From assembly GCF_025685605.1 (NCBI RefSeq), contig NZ_JAGTUT010000001.1, positions 186,001-250,000 on the forward strand: DNA of 64,000 bases, read 5' to 3'. Both the position numbers and the translations under genes were made by a program. The notes under the pieces are model-generated. The model was not told the origin of the DNA. It saw nothing but the letters and a program-made list of their open reading frames with translations, and did not search any database. This document shows positions 52,041 to 61,671 of the stretch, piece by piece; the first letter of the stretch is position 1; every line of letters starts with the position of its first letter. Source of the DNA: Granulicella arctica. GTDB lineage: Bacteria > Acidobacteriota > Terriglobia > Terriglobales > Acidobacteriaceae.

Positions 52041-52687
52041 GGATGACTCCCTCGGTTTGTTCGAAACTGCATACGAAGAACGATTGGATGGTGGTGAGGG
52101 CGCACTGGTTTAATGTCTGGTCAAGAGCAAGGCTGCTATGTGCAGCTACCCTGAACCGACATGACTTTATTTGGATAACTTAGGCTGTTATCTCGCAATT
52201 AAACTTATCTAAATTGGGACAGCGGGAACCGATCACGGATAACCGTGACGCTGAGTGCTCCAAATCACAAGTTCTATCAGACATGAAGTACGTCAAGCTG
52301 CTCCATCCGCAGGGTGTTGCGGAAGCTCAATGAGGAGCAGCATTCGTTGGCCGCCTGCTTGCGTGTTTGCTGCCGAGTGCTCAATGGCTGGAAACTGTCT
52401 TGCAAAACAGTAACCACTTTATGGTTACTATACATCCTGAGTGGGTAAGCTATGAAATTAAAAATCTCTTTTTGTTTAGCTTCGTTGCAGACCACCCAGC
52501 CGCTTACTGCAATTCTATTCAGGTCCTATGGCCCGCATACAAGATCGTTGATCTTACAACCATCTAAGTGTTCAGGTTTGCGAATGACGGTAGATAAGCA
52601 TCCCGCCAAGGACTACGTGAGTCACGGAAACAGTTTGCCTGTCTCTACCTAGATGGGAGAGAATGGCTGGCGACCCGGGAGATTGGA
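52041..52687. other. Long AT-rich intergenic region with two inverted repeats
   Basis: About 650 bp between the divergent pilin-like cluster and a TolB-like gene. Short frames here have no convincing start or family signal. Two dyads stand out: TCACGG-ATAA-CCGTGA (52233-52248) and AGTAACCA-CTTTA-TGGTTACT (52409-52429), possible operator or hairpin sites. This is the largest low-coding stretch of the window, as expected if regulated accessory promoters lie here. Confidence 0.5.
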
Positions 52688-54193
52688 ATGAAGCTAGGCC
52701 GTTGGCGTTGGATTTCTTCAACGATTGTTTTTGTGATGCTTTTCTGTGACGCGCACACCAGAGCAAGCTCTCTATCCAACAGTCTTGGCATCTTTGAGGA
52801 TCATCGCGATATTGGCAGTCTCTTGCATCCCGGTGGCGTGAAGTTTGATCCCGCGACTGGGACGTACGCTGTTAGCGGCAGCGGGGATAACATGTGGTTT
52901 GGCTCTGACGATTTCCACTTCGTGTGGAAGAAAGTTTCAGGCGATATTGCGATCACTGCGGATATAAGCTTCATCGGAACCAAGGGGAACAACCATCGTA
53001 AAGCAGCATTACTGCTGCGTCAGACGCTAGAAACGAATGCGGTGTACGCCGATGTGGCCAGGCACGGCGATGGACTTACCTCGCTACAGTATCGCGACGC
53101 CCCCGGCGCTAACACTCACGAGGTCGAGACTGCCGTTTCTGCTCCTCAACGGGTCCGCATAGAGAAGCGTGGTAGTTACGTCTATGTTTTCGTTGGGGAC
53201 AGTAGTGGCAAGCTCAACTTCTCCGGCTCGGCTATGCGTCTTGACCTTCATGGTGACTTCTACATAGGCCTGGGTGTCTGCTCCCACGACAAGGACGTTA
53301 CTGAGACTGCCATTTTTTCGAACGTAACGATCGAATCACTCACAGCAGTTCCCGGCGAGCCTGTTCTCTGGAGCACTCTTGAGACCGTCAAGGTCGCCTC
53401 CACCGATCGGCTGGTAGCGTATACGGCACCTGAGCACTTCGAAGCACCGAACTGGTCACGCGATGGAGCGGCACTGCTCATCAATCGCGACGGCACGATG
53501 GGTCGCTTCACTCTCGGCGGCACAGCACCTCCAGTCGGCATTCCAACGACTCCGCAGACCCAAGTCAATAATGATCACGGCCTCTCACCCGATGGTGCTA
53601 CGCTCGCGATCAGCGACCGAACGGATGGCAAGTCTCGCATCTATCTCCTTCCTTCAGCCGGTGGCGTTCCTCGCCTAGTCACAGTCGAGGGTCCGTCGTA
53701 TTGGCATAGCTGGTCTGCAGATGGTAAGACACTGGCCTTCACTGGCGAGCGTGGCGGAGAGTTCGACATCTACACTATCCCTGTGACTGGGGGTACGGAA
53801 ACCCGTCTTACCGCTGCCAAGGGGATTGATGATGGGCCCGAGTTCAGCCCGGATGGCTCCGCTATCTACTTCAACTCCGAACGCACGGGATCAATGCAAA
53901 TCTGGCGGATGAAGACCGACGGCAGCAATCAGGAGCAGGTACTCAAGGAGCCGGGCAATGACTGGTTCCCCCATATATCCCCCAATGGGAAGTGGATGGT
54001 CTACTTGGCCTACAAGCCTGGCGTGAACGGACATCCAGGTGGCCAAGATGTAGAATTGCGCCTGATGTCACTCACCGATAACAAGGTGAGTGTCCTTGCT
54101 AAGCTCTATGGTGGCCAAGGCACCATCAACGTTCCCTCGTGGTCGCCGGATAGTACGCGTGTCGCCTTTGTCTCGTACGCTTTGCTGCCTTAG
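52688..54193 (+). CDS. Exported TolB-like WD40 beta-propeller protein
   Basis: 501 residues with a signal peptide (LGRWRWISSTIVFVMLFCDA). An N-terminal jelly-roll of the DUF1349/LamG kind spans about residues 35-215 (DDFHFVWKKVSGDIAITADI, KAALLLRQTLETNAVYADV). A TolB/PD40 propeller follows, with blades like GDWS-type SPDGATLAISDRTDGKSRIY, SADGKTLAFTGERGGEFDIY and SPDGSAIYFNSERTGSMQIW. GGGAGATTGGA precedes the ATG. Such proteins bind carbohydrate or peptide ligands at the cell surface; no enzyme motif is visible. It is convergent with the TPR gene, 26 bp apart. Confidence 0.85.
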   Translation: MKLGRWRWISSTIVFVMLFCDAHTRASSLSNSLGIFEDHRDIGSLLHPGGVKFDPATGTYAVSGSGDNMWFGSDDFHFVWKKVSGDIAITADISFIGTKGNNHRKAALLLRQTLETNAVYADVARHGDGLTSLQYRDAPGANTHEVETAVSAPQRVRIEKRGSYVYVFVGDSSGKLNFSGSAMRLDLHGDFYIGLGVCSHDKDVTETAIFSNVTIESLTAVPGEPVLWSTLETVKVASTDRLVAYTAPEHFEAPNWSRDGAALLINRDGTMGRFTLGGTAPPVGIPTTPQTQVNNDHGLSPDGATLAISDRTDGKSRIYLLPSAGGVPRLVTVEGPSYWHSWSADGKTLAFTGERGGEFDIYTIPVTGGTETRLTAAKGIDDGPEFSPDGSAIYFNSERTGSMQIWRMKTDGSNQEQVLKEPGNDWFPHISPNGKWMVYLAYKPGVNGHPGGQDVELRLMSLTDNKVSVLAKLYGGQGTINVPSWSPDSTRVAFVSYALLP

Positions 54194-54219
54194 GGCAGCA
54201 CACTGTGCAGAGCTATGCG

Positions 54220-55470
54220 TCATGGCTCTTTTACGATACCTGCTTCATGTAGGGCGCTTCTCTCAGCGTCGAGGGCGGAAATGTGAAGTGCGGCAACGCG
54301 CTGCATGATCATGTTCGCATCGCTGGTTCTTCCTTCAGATCGGTAAACCCGCGAGAGTAAATAGAGAGCCCCTAAGTCACTTGGGTTGAGGCTTGAAGCC
54401 TGCACCAAGTCATGGATTGCCTCTGCGTTTTTACGCAACTCAACTTCGGCTTTACCCATGTAGAAATAGCATGCCCAGGAGTCCGGTTCCATAGCTTGCA
54501 TCTTCTTCAGGTACTTGATCCCATCGGAAAATCGGCCTGATTGAACGAGTAGCGCACCCAAGTAATAGTACGCGCTTGCGTCCTCTGGATCAGCATCTAC
54601 AGCAAGCTTCAACTCAGCTTGCGCCTCCGCATCGCGGTGCAAGCCGATGTACGCCTTGCCAAGCTCCCTATGAGCACCCGGGAACCTAGAGTCGTTTTGG
54701 ATTACGATCTGAAATGCCTGTTGAGCCGCTTTAAAGTCAGTCGCCTCATAGTAGGCCTTCCCTAGAAGAAAATTAACTTGCGCTGGGGTCGCATTTTCTG
54801 AAAACAAAGTCGTAAAAGCCTCTTGCGCTTGCTCACCCAAACCGGCTTTCGAGTAAGCGATTCCAAGCAAGTACTCTGCCGCAGGATCAGGCTCTTTTGC
54901 CTCTGTCAGTGGCTTCAGGAGCTTAATTCCCTCAGGTACGTGATTGCTGGAAATGAGACTCGTTGCAAGCAGCTTGACCGTCTGCTGATTGGAAGGGTCC
55001 TGTTCATGCAGCCTTTGAAAGTATGGGAGAGCCTTGCCATATTCCTCTGTTTTAAGATAGGCCAGGCCCAGGTCAAGTTGGACCTCACGCAAATTGGGTT
55101 GAATATGAAGCGCTCTTTGGTATGCATCAATCGAGAGTTGCAGGCGGTGTGTCCGGGCGTATAGCACCCCCAAATTCGCTAGCGCACTCACGTTCTCTGG
55201 ATCATCAGCAAGAATTCTTTGAAAGCCCGATTCAGCCTCTCTGAAGTTGCCTGCATTCAGCGCCTGGATGGCACTATCGAATGTATGCTTCGGCGTCTCC
55301 ATTTGTGCCATGGAAGCGAATGGCACCAGCAGGAGAAAGGTCGCCACAGCGAGAATCGTAAGGAGCTTTATCGGAAGAACTGGTCTTACGTCGTCTAGCA
55401 ACAATCGACGAATGGAATGAACGCCGGGACCATTGTCACGTGTACCAGCAATCATTTGGCAACTTAGCAT
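54220..55470 (-). CDS. Tetratricopeptide repeat protein, membrane-anchored
   Basis: 416 residues. A hydrophobic segment near residues 34-54 (IKLLTILAVATFLLLVPFAS) is a signal or anchor. About nine TPR units follow, for example ALNAGNFREAESGFQRILAD, NVSALANLGVLYARTHRLQL and AGLGEQAQEAFTTLFSENA. Its ATG shares bases with the stop of the TonB-dependent receptor (TAATG), so the two are translationally coupled. A scaffold or periplasmic helper of the receptor system is the simplest reading. Confidence 0.88.
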   Translation of the reverse strand: MLSCQMIAGTRDNGPGVHSIRRLLLDDVRPVLPIKLLTILAVATFLLLVPFASMAQMETPKHTFDSAIQALNAGNFREAESGFQRILADDPENVSALANLGVLYARTHRLQLSIDAYQRALHIQPNLREVQLDLGLAYLKTEEYGKALPYFQRLHEQDPSNQQTVKLLATSLISSNHVPEGIKLLKPLTEAKEPDPAAEYLLGIAYSKAGLGEQAQEAFTTLFSENATPAQVNFLLGKAYYEATDFKAAQQAFQIVIQNDSRFPGAHRELGKAYIGLHRDAEAQAELKLAVDADPEDASAYYYLGALLVQSGRFSDGIKYLKKMQAMEPDSWACYFYMGKAEVELRKNAEAIHDLVQASSLNPSDLGALYLLSRVYRSEGRTSDANMIMQRVAALHISALDAERSALHEAGIVKEP

Positions 55471-58400
55471 TAGAAGTAGAACTTACCACCAAGCTGCAGC
55501 TGACGGGGATCACGAACCGAATTGATCTGTCCCGAGCTTCCAGCGTTACTTGCACCAAACGAGGTGCCTGGGGTGTCTGGAGCGGAAAGGCCCGTGTTGA
55601 TGGTTCCCCACTGGGTGTGATTGAAGACGTTGTATGCCTCAAATCGAAGCTGAAAGCGAACGTTCTCTGTAACATTTAGGTTCTTGTATAGGGATACGTT
55701 GTAATTGTCGACTCCCGGTCCGTAAATTGTATTCCGGTGAAAATTGCCAAAGCTTCCGTTAGCCGGTACCGCGAATGCAGCAGGATTGAACCACATCGGA
55801 AACTCACCGGCAGGCACATTGTGGCTTGGCTTGATCCTTACCTGCCCACCAACATAGTCTGGACGAATGTGACCGAAGCCCCCGTTGCCCAGATTGCCCG
55901 TCGCTTGGAGGTCACAGGAATCTCCAGCACCGCCCGCACCGCTATTCAGACAAGGACTTCCAGTCCAGAACTGCGAAACACCCGATATCTCCCAACCGCC
56001 AGCCGTGTAGCCGATGAGCTTGTTATGACCTCTCAGGTCAGGCAAGTTGTAGACATACTGAATGTTGACGACGTTACGACGGTCGTAGCCTGCTGGGGCA
56101 ATGAACTGCTTCAGGTTGGTATAGTTTGGGAACACATCCGTATCGCCATCCACGTCATCCAGATCGAAAGCTCGTGACCAAGTGTAATCTGCATTGATCG
56201 TAAACCTGTCACTGAACCGTCGCTGTAGATGAACCTGCAAGCCGTTGTACCTACTAGTGCCGCCGAAGACGTTGTAATGAATTGCGTTATAACCTTTATA
56301 TGGGTAAATGGCCTGAATGACGTTGTTAACTGTCGATAGGATAGGTGTGTTCGTCGTCGTCCCTAGGGGAAGTTGCTGCAGTTCCTGGTTGTACAGTTGG
56401 TGCCTGCTGAAGTTGCCGACATAGGTGATGTCCAGCACCATTTTGCTCGGCAATTGTTGCTGGATACCAAGATTGAAACCATCAGTGGTCGGAATCTGAC
56501 CGGCACGATCGGAAGCCTGAACGGTGCTCGCCGGCGTCAGCGGGGCTCCATTGACAAGGGAGTTTGAGAGACCTCCGAGCTGGCCACCGTAGATCGTGGG
56601 GTTATAGACCAGGGGTGGATTGCTGATCCCTCCAAAGTTGAAAACATTTTGCTGATAGCGTTCGTAGAAGATGCCGAATCCGCCGCGAAGAGCCGTTCTT
56701 CCATCTCCAAAAACATCATAGGCAAATCCAACACGCGGCCCAAAGTTGTTATATCTGAAGTTTAATCCACCTTTTGGAAGCCCTTGCTGACCTTCCTGAA
56801 TCATGCCGTTATAAGGATTGCCGACACCGCCGATAAGCGTACCCTGCGTCGGTGCCTGTCCTGGTGTGTTAGGTAAGGTGTTAATTTGAACTGCGTTCGC
56901 AGCGTTGTATGCGGATGGCTCAAAGTAGTATTGATGAAGAGCACCTGTCGTATAGGTAGGGCCAACAAACTCGTATCGGACACCGTAGTCGAGAGTAAGT
57001 CGAGGAGACACCTTCCAAGTGTCCTGCGCGTAACCCTCATATTGGAAGAAATGAAAATGGCCAAACGCAAATATGTTTGACTGCGTCACACTCGTATAGT
57101 TTCCAAGAAGAAGATTCCCAATACCCGAATTGCTGTTGTTGGCATTCTGGTTGCTAGCCGCAAAATTTACGCTTGGCTGCTCCTGCCAAGTTCCTTCCTG
57201 ACCGTTCTCATTCAAATCAGCAAAGACGCCAAACTTGAAAACGTGATTTCCGGCAACCTTCGTTACGTTATCTGTGCCTACGACAGAGTTCCCCGTCGAT
57301 GTCCACCCGGCAGGAAAGACGCCGGTATTCACATAGCCATCCCCGGTGTTGAGGATAGGTGCGAGATTGTGCGTATTCGTGGATGGATAGAGATCCTGAA
57401 ATGTGTAACCCAGCGCGGTCTTGTCATAAAGCGCCGGTGAAGTTCCCGGGACGATGTCGACGACTTGATCCAGGTGTAGCCAGCCAACTGTTATTTCATT
57501 CGTAAGCGAGGGTGAAATTACATTGACAAGGCTCCAGGCCCAGCTCTTTCCAGGCTTTTTACGATATGAGGGATAAACCGGAAAACTTGGACCGGAGAAG
57601 ATGCCAAAGTTGTCGCTCTCCTGTTGGCGGTCATCGACATACCGGAAAAATGCATTGGCCTTGGGGCCGAAGTTGTAGTCAATTCGCAGAACGAATTGGT
57701 TCTTGGTGAACTTATAGGTGTCTTGGAAGTTAATCTGTTGCTCATCCCCGAAGCCATTCGGATAGACAGAATTACTGAAGCTTCCGCGGTATCCGGGAGT
57801 GACGTTCTTAATGATCGCCCCATACTGGTTGCCAAACTGGCTAGCCGGGACTACGTTGCCAGCATAGACCGTTCCCGTCTGTACCTCGCCGAACGAATTG
57901 TACTTAATGGTGCCCGGCACAAAAACAGAGCCGTTCCGTACTAATTGCCCTGACGTGTCAGTGATCGGGGTGCAGGTAGAAGTTCCATTGTTGTCGCACT
58001 CGTTGCCAGCACGGTAAAGAGTCGACAAATCAGCTTGACCATTTGGAGTGCCGATGCCGAGCATAGCAGGGTTCGGCATCGTATAGAAGGTGCCTCCGTT
58101 TGGCCTGCTGGCGCGAGTCCCCTCATAGTTGAAAAAAAAGAATGCCTTCTTATTACTGCGTGGCGAGATCTTGGGGATAGGAACATAGCCGCCGATGTTG
58201 CCGCCGAACTGATTGAAGTGCAAAACCGCACGCTTACTACCCTGATGGTTGCTGAACCAGTCGTTTGCATCGAAAGCGGTGTTGCGGTCGAATTCATACG
58301 CAGTGCCGTGGAACCGTTGTCCGCCAGCCTTTGTATTAATCAGAATCATTACACCTGGACTGCGGCCATACTCTGCATTGAAGTTTCCCGTCAACGTCTT

Positions 58401-59159
58401 GAACTCACCTACAGCATCAATGCTGAGGTTGGTATATTGGCCGTCGTTAGCGCCTACGTCAGTGTTAATGACACCATCGAGAAAAAAGTTGTTAGCTGTG
58501 CCGCGCATACCATTGACGAAGAAGTCATTCGTCTGGTTGAACACCAGCCGAAACTGTGAAGAGTTGTTCGTCACCACTCCAGGTAGCGTCGTCATCAACG
58601 ATTCGAAATCACGTCCGTTCAAGGGCTGTTCCAAGACCTGCCTGGAGGCGATAACAGCAGAATTATTCGACGTTGCCGTTTCGATAAGTGGCTCGTCGGC
58701 GGAAATGGTAACGGTCTCCGACACTTGTCCCACGGATAGTTGCAGATTGCCCAGACCAAGCGTCTGCTCCTGGTCCAGGTTGATTCGGTTCCTCTCCAGC
58801 GCGCGCATGCCGTTCGCGCTCACCCGAATGTTGTAAATTCCTGGTGACAGGTTGAGAAGACGGAAGTTTCCACTCTCGTTGGTCATGGCTTCCCGGGTTA
58901 GAGCGCCGGTGCCGTTATCCGTCACGCGCACGGAAGCTCCGACGATCGCAGCTCCTCCGCTATCCAAGACGGTGCCGGTCATAGAACCAGTTTGGGCCTG
59001 TAGCTTCAAGCTGAGAAGAACGATTGCAATGACCGTTAGGAGAGCAAGGCGGAAGGCTTGGCCCTGCCTTACTCTGACGATCAAGTCCGTGGATTTCTGC
59101 TCTTTCGTGGTCGCGACGATTCGCATTCCTGCGCCAGAGCGGAATCTCAGTGTTGTCAT
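55470..59159 (-). CDS. TonB-dependent receptor, Oar-like, with carboxypeptidase-regulatory domain
   Basis: 1229 residues, outer membrane. After a signal segment (FRLALLTVIAIVLLSLKLQAQ) comes a CarboxypepD_reg domain (TGSMTGTVLDSGGAAIVGAS, NESGNFRLLNLSPGIYNIRV), then the plug (NGRDFESLMTTLPGVV), then a very large barrel ending QLGGKFYF with the terminal Phe typical of outer-membrane proteins. The size and layout match the Oar-like receptors that dominate acidobacterial genomes and are often near sugar-degrading enzymes. A strong sigma70-like promoter lies about 70 bp upstream. It is coupled to the TPR gene. Confidence 0.93.
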   Translation of the reverse strand: MTTLRFRSGAGMRIVATTKEQKSTDLIVRVRQGQAFRLALLTVIAIVLLSLKLQAQTGSMTGTVLDSGGAAIVGASVRVTDNGTGALTREAMTNESGNFRLLNLSPGIYNIRVSANGMRALERNRINLDQEQTLGLGNLQLSVGQVSETVTISADEPLIETATSNNSAVIASRQVLEQPLNGRDFESLMTTLPGVVTNNSSQFRLVFNQTNDFFVNGMRGTANNFFLDGVINTDVGANDGQYTNLSIDAVGEFKTLTGNFNAEYGRSPGVMILINTKAGGQRFHGTAYEFDRNTAFDANDWFSNHQGSKRAVLHFNQFGGNIGGYVPIPKISPRSNKKAFFFFNYEGTRASRPNGGTFYTMPNPAMLGIGTPNGQADLSTLYRAGNECDNNGTSTCTPITDTSGQLVRNGSVFVPGTIKYNSFGEVQTGTVYAGNVVPASQFGNQYGAIIKNVTPGYRGSFSNSVYPNGFGDEQQINFQDTYKFTKNQFVLRIDYNFGPKANAFFRYVDDRQQESDNFGIFSGPSFPVYPSYRKKPGKSWAWSLVNVISPSLTNEITVGWLHLDQVVDIVPGTSPALYDKTALGYTFQDLYPSTNTHNLAPILNTGDGYVNTGVFPAGWTSTGNSVVGTDNVTKVAGNHVFKFGVFADLNENGQEGTWQEQPSVNFAASNQNANNSNSGIGNLLLGNYTSVTQSNIFAFGHFHFFQYEGYAQDTWKVSPRLTLDYGVRYEFVGPTYTTGALHQYYFEPSAYNAANAVQINTLPNTPGQAPTQGTLIGGVGNPYNGMIQEGQQGLPKGGLNFRYNNFGPRVGFAYDVFGDGRTALRGGFGIFYERYQQNVFNFGGISNPPLVYNPTIYGGQLGGLSNSLVNGAPLTPASTVQASDRAGQIPTTDGFNLGIQQQLPSKMVLDITYVGNFSRHQLYNQELQQLPLGTTTNTPILSTVNNVIQAIYPYKGYNAIHYNVFGGTSRYNGLQVHLQRRFSDRFTINADYTWSRAFDLDDVDGDTDVFPNYTNLKQFIAPAGYDRRNVVNIQYVYNLPDLRGHNKLIGYTAGGWEISGVSQFWTGSPCLNSGAGGAGDSCDLQATGNLGNGGFGHIRPDYVGGQVRIKPSHNVPAGEFPMWFNPAAFAVPANGSFGNFHRNTIYGPGVDNYNVSLYKNLNVTENVRFQLRFEAYNVFNHTQWGTINTGLSAPDTPGTSFGASNAGSSGQINSVRDPRQLQLGGKFYF

Positions 59160-59529
59160 AGCTAGGCCATCCTGAAGGTTTACGGTCGTAACTCTTATGT
59201 TTTTTAGAATGCAGAGGCTTATTTGGTTGCCAACTATAGGAAGGGTCCACTTCAGTTGTCAAGCCTTGTTTTACGATGGAGAAATCGGCAAACAAAAACC
59301 CAACGGATCGCTATCCGAGTGAGATCGAGCACCCGCTATAAATTTGACGTATGTAGTGGTTCGGCCGCATGTAGCATGTGACCTGGAGACGAACAGGAGT
59401 GTCCATAAGGGAAAGATCACTCAGACGGTTCCCGCAGGAGAAAGTACCGCCGAGTGTCCCTACAGAGAGACTATGTTTCGATTAAGATCGCAAGGGTAGC
59501 GAGGCACAGTACGGCTACAATCTGATGTT
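59160..59529. other. Intergenic region with receptor promoter
   Basis: About 370 bp between the TonB receptor and the upstream glycosidase-like gene. The right two thirds hold nothing recognisable; the left part has the promoter listed separately. Confidence 0.5.
59233..59262 (-). promoter_or_regulatory. Strong sigma70-like promoter for the TonB receptor
   Basis: On the minus strand TTGACA (plus 59257-59262) and TATAGT (plus 59233-59238) are separated by 18 bp, followed by about 70 bp to the start codon. Both hexamers are close to consensus. Confidence 0.7.
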
Positions 59530-61515
59530 CTATCGCGCAAGAATCCATCGTGCTTCTTCCCGAGGAGCTAATGTAATGATTGAACCTGCGCCCACAGCCC
59601 TACTGTTTGTTCCTTTTGGCAATTGATAATGCGGGCTCGCTGCGCTAAGAGCCGTCAGATCCACTTTGAATCGCCGTCTCCTATCAGATAGGTTCTTTAG
59701 AACAAATCCGTCTTTGTCATAGCTGTATCGTAAGGCATATTGTGGAGTTCCAAGTTCCACACTGCCGTAGCTTGTGATGTGCGGCGCGACGGCTACATCG
59801 GCATCGACGGGAATGCTTAAGCCGAGAAACTTGGAGATCAGGACCGCAGCGTAGACATTCGGATATTCGTAATACTGTTCTGCTCCATGCGCGTTCTTAC
59901 CATCGATGTAGTAGACGTGGTCCATGTCATATCGCTCCCCCATGAAGTAGTTATTCTTCATCCCCTCCGCTGCGACCATCTCAAGTTGATTAAACAAGAG
60001 CTTATTCTGATTGTGCGACTCACGGAATGCAGCGTCCCAGTACCAGTACCTGCCCGCAGCACTCAGATCATACGGACCTCCATCACCAATCTCGGAGTTA
60101 TCGTATCCGGCAATGTCCGCTGAGAGAAAGCTCGGGAATCTTTCAAACTCCTTGTCATTTTGAGCAATCAACTGGCTGACGGCATTTGCCTGAATCGGAG
60201 TCGCGTATCCGAACGTCACAGGTAACGCATTGGCAAGGAGATGAATGTGATCGTGAATCTTTCCGTTACGGTCAATCCAATCAACGAAGCGGTGGTTCTT
60301 CTCGTCCCAGTAACCCATCGGGGTCAGCTCTGTCAGCGCGCTGGCGATCTTCCTGGAGACTCCGGAGTAGGAAGCGGCCTTGGTCTGCCGCCCCAAAACG
60401 CTCTCCATGTTAGACAGCAATCCGAACGCATAGGCTGCGAAGGCCTGCGCCTGGGTCTCGCGCCCGTCCTTGATCACCTGGTCTTCGTAGTAAACATCAG
60501 ACCATACGCGCCCGTACTGGTCGATGCTTGCCTCGATCCACGCGGCCGCATGTTCGAGATTCTCTATGTTGCTCCGCAACCACGGTACATCCTTTCGGGC
60601 TTCGTAGTAGTGCCAAGCCTCTTCCATCACTTCGATGTCTCCAGTGAGTGGAAACATCGCCGCATTCTGCCGGTTATCTTTGCTGTTTCTGCGGACGTGG
60701 TACTCGCGTTTTCCGTCGGGCTGCACAGAAGTGGGCGCGCGAGAGAGGCGTTCCGGATCGTCATTCATCAACTTGAGCTGCATCTCGATCATTCGTCTAA
60801 CTACATCAAGATCCAGCTCTGAACCCATCGCGAGCCTCCCTTTGATTTGAAACTCATGATCGACGGCAGGGTAAGACCCCGCATAGGAGCTCACCTTTAA
60901 CGTGCTCAGAACATATCCGCTGCTGTAAGGGAAATTAGCCGCCATAGTCTTCTCTACCACCAGCGGAAGCATTGTGCCCCAATAGAAAGCGGCGAGCGCA
61001 TCTTCGAGCTCTTTTCCACCTGTGATCTTGAGAGAGAACCTGTGATTGAATGGGTCACTGTGTGGCCGAGCTTCAGACTTATGAATCGTAGCGCGATCCG
61101 TGTTCAGGGAAACCTTCAACCCCGCCTCTGTCTTTGTTGCACTGACAGTGCCATCATGCAACTCGATATTCCATGAGAGCTCTTGTGACTCTGCATTGAG
61201 GGGTAGAACCCAGAGATACGTGTTTGCCGATATCTTGGCGTCCTTTGAGCTGATGGGAAGAACCCACCACTGTTCGTGCTCACGGTTAACTCCCAAACCC
61301 TGGCAGTCTGTGAAGATCATCTCTATCGGCATGTTGGAGTTTCGTCGTGTAACAAAAAGATCTTCGCCGGCAGCAGCCAGCTTTCCGTTTTCTATCGACT
61401 GTAGCAAACCATCGACGTGATCCTGGGACCGCCCCGTGGAGATCATTCTGGAATTCTGAGCAAACGATGCAGCCGAACAACCAACGAGCAGGAGAATAGT
61501 GAGCAATTTTTTCAA
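59530..61515 (-). CDS. Exported six-hairpin glycosidase-like protein
   Basis: About 661 residues from a TTG at 61515 that starts directly at KKLLTILLLVGCSAASFAQ, a signal peptide with a lipobox-like LVGC; ATG at 61566 (longer by 17 residues) is an alternative. The catalytic region is (alpha/alpha)6-like: NAAMFPLTGDIEVMEEAWHY, VPWLRSNIENLEHAAAWIEA, YGRVWSDVYYEDQVIKDGRE, AQAFAAYAFGLL and AAEGMKNNYFMGERYDM. A beta domain closes it (GFVLKNLSDRRRRFKVDL). The fold resembles GH78/GH95-type rhamnosidases and related exo-enzymes; I cannot fix the family. It is divergent from the GH51 gene. Confidence 0.75.
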   Translation of the reverse strand: MKKLLTILLLVGCSAASFAQNSRMISTGRSQDHVDGLLQSIENGKLAAAGEDLFVTRRNSNMPIEMIFTDCQGLGVNREHEQWWVLPISSKDAKISANTYLWVLPLNAESQELSWNIELHDGTVSATKTEAGLKVSLNTDRATIHKSEARPHSDPFNHRFSLKITGGKELEDALAAFYWGTMLPLVVEKTMAANFPYSSGYVLSTLKVSSYAGSYPAVDHEFQIKGRLAMGSELDLDVVRRMIEMQLKLMNDDPERLSRAPTSVQPDGKREYHVRRNSKDNRQNAAMFPLTGDIEVMEEAWHYYEARKDVPWLRSNIENLEHAAAWIEASIDQYGRVWSDVYYEDQVIKDGRETQAQAFAAYAFGLLSNMESVLGRQTKAASYSGVSRKIASALTELTPMGYWDEKNHRFVDWIDRNGKIHDHIHLLANALPVTFGYATPIQANAVSQLIAQNDKEFERFPSFLSADIAGYDNSEIGDGGPYDLSAAGRYWYWDAAFRESHNQNKLLFNQLEMVAAEGMKNNYFMGERYDMDHVYYIDGKNAHGAEQYYEYPNVYAAVLISKFLGLSIPVDADVAVAPHITSYGSVELGTPQYALRYSYDKDGFVLKNLSDRRRRFKVDLTALSAASPHYQLPKGTNSRAVGAGSIITLAPREEARWILAR

Positions 61516-61671
61516 CAGACACCCCGGATTTAGTTTAGAGAGTTCGACCGATTCAGGTTGCAACATAGACTTAGGCGCCCGAAGCACGCCATAATTATCA
61601 CCGAGTTTGTTAGCAGGCATTTAAGCCCTATGGCTGTAGCCTGGGTAAACAGACTTCAGAGGTCATCATCC

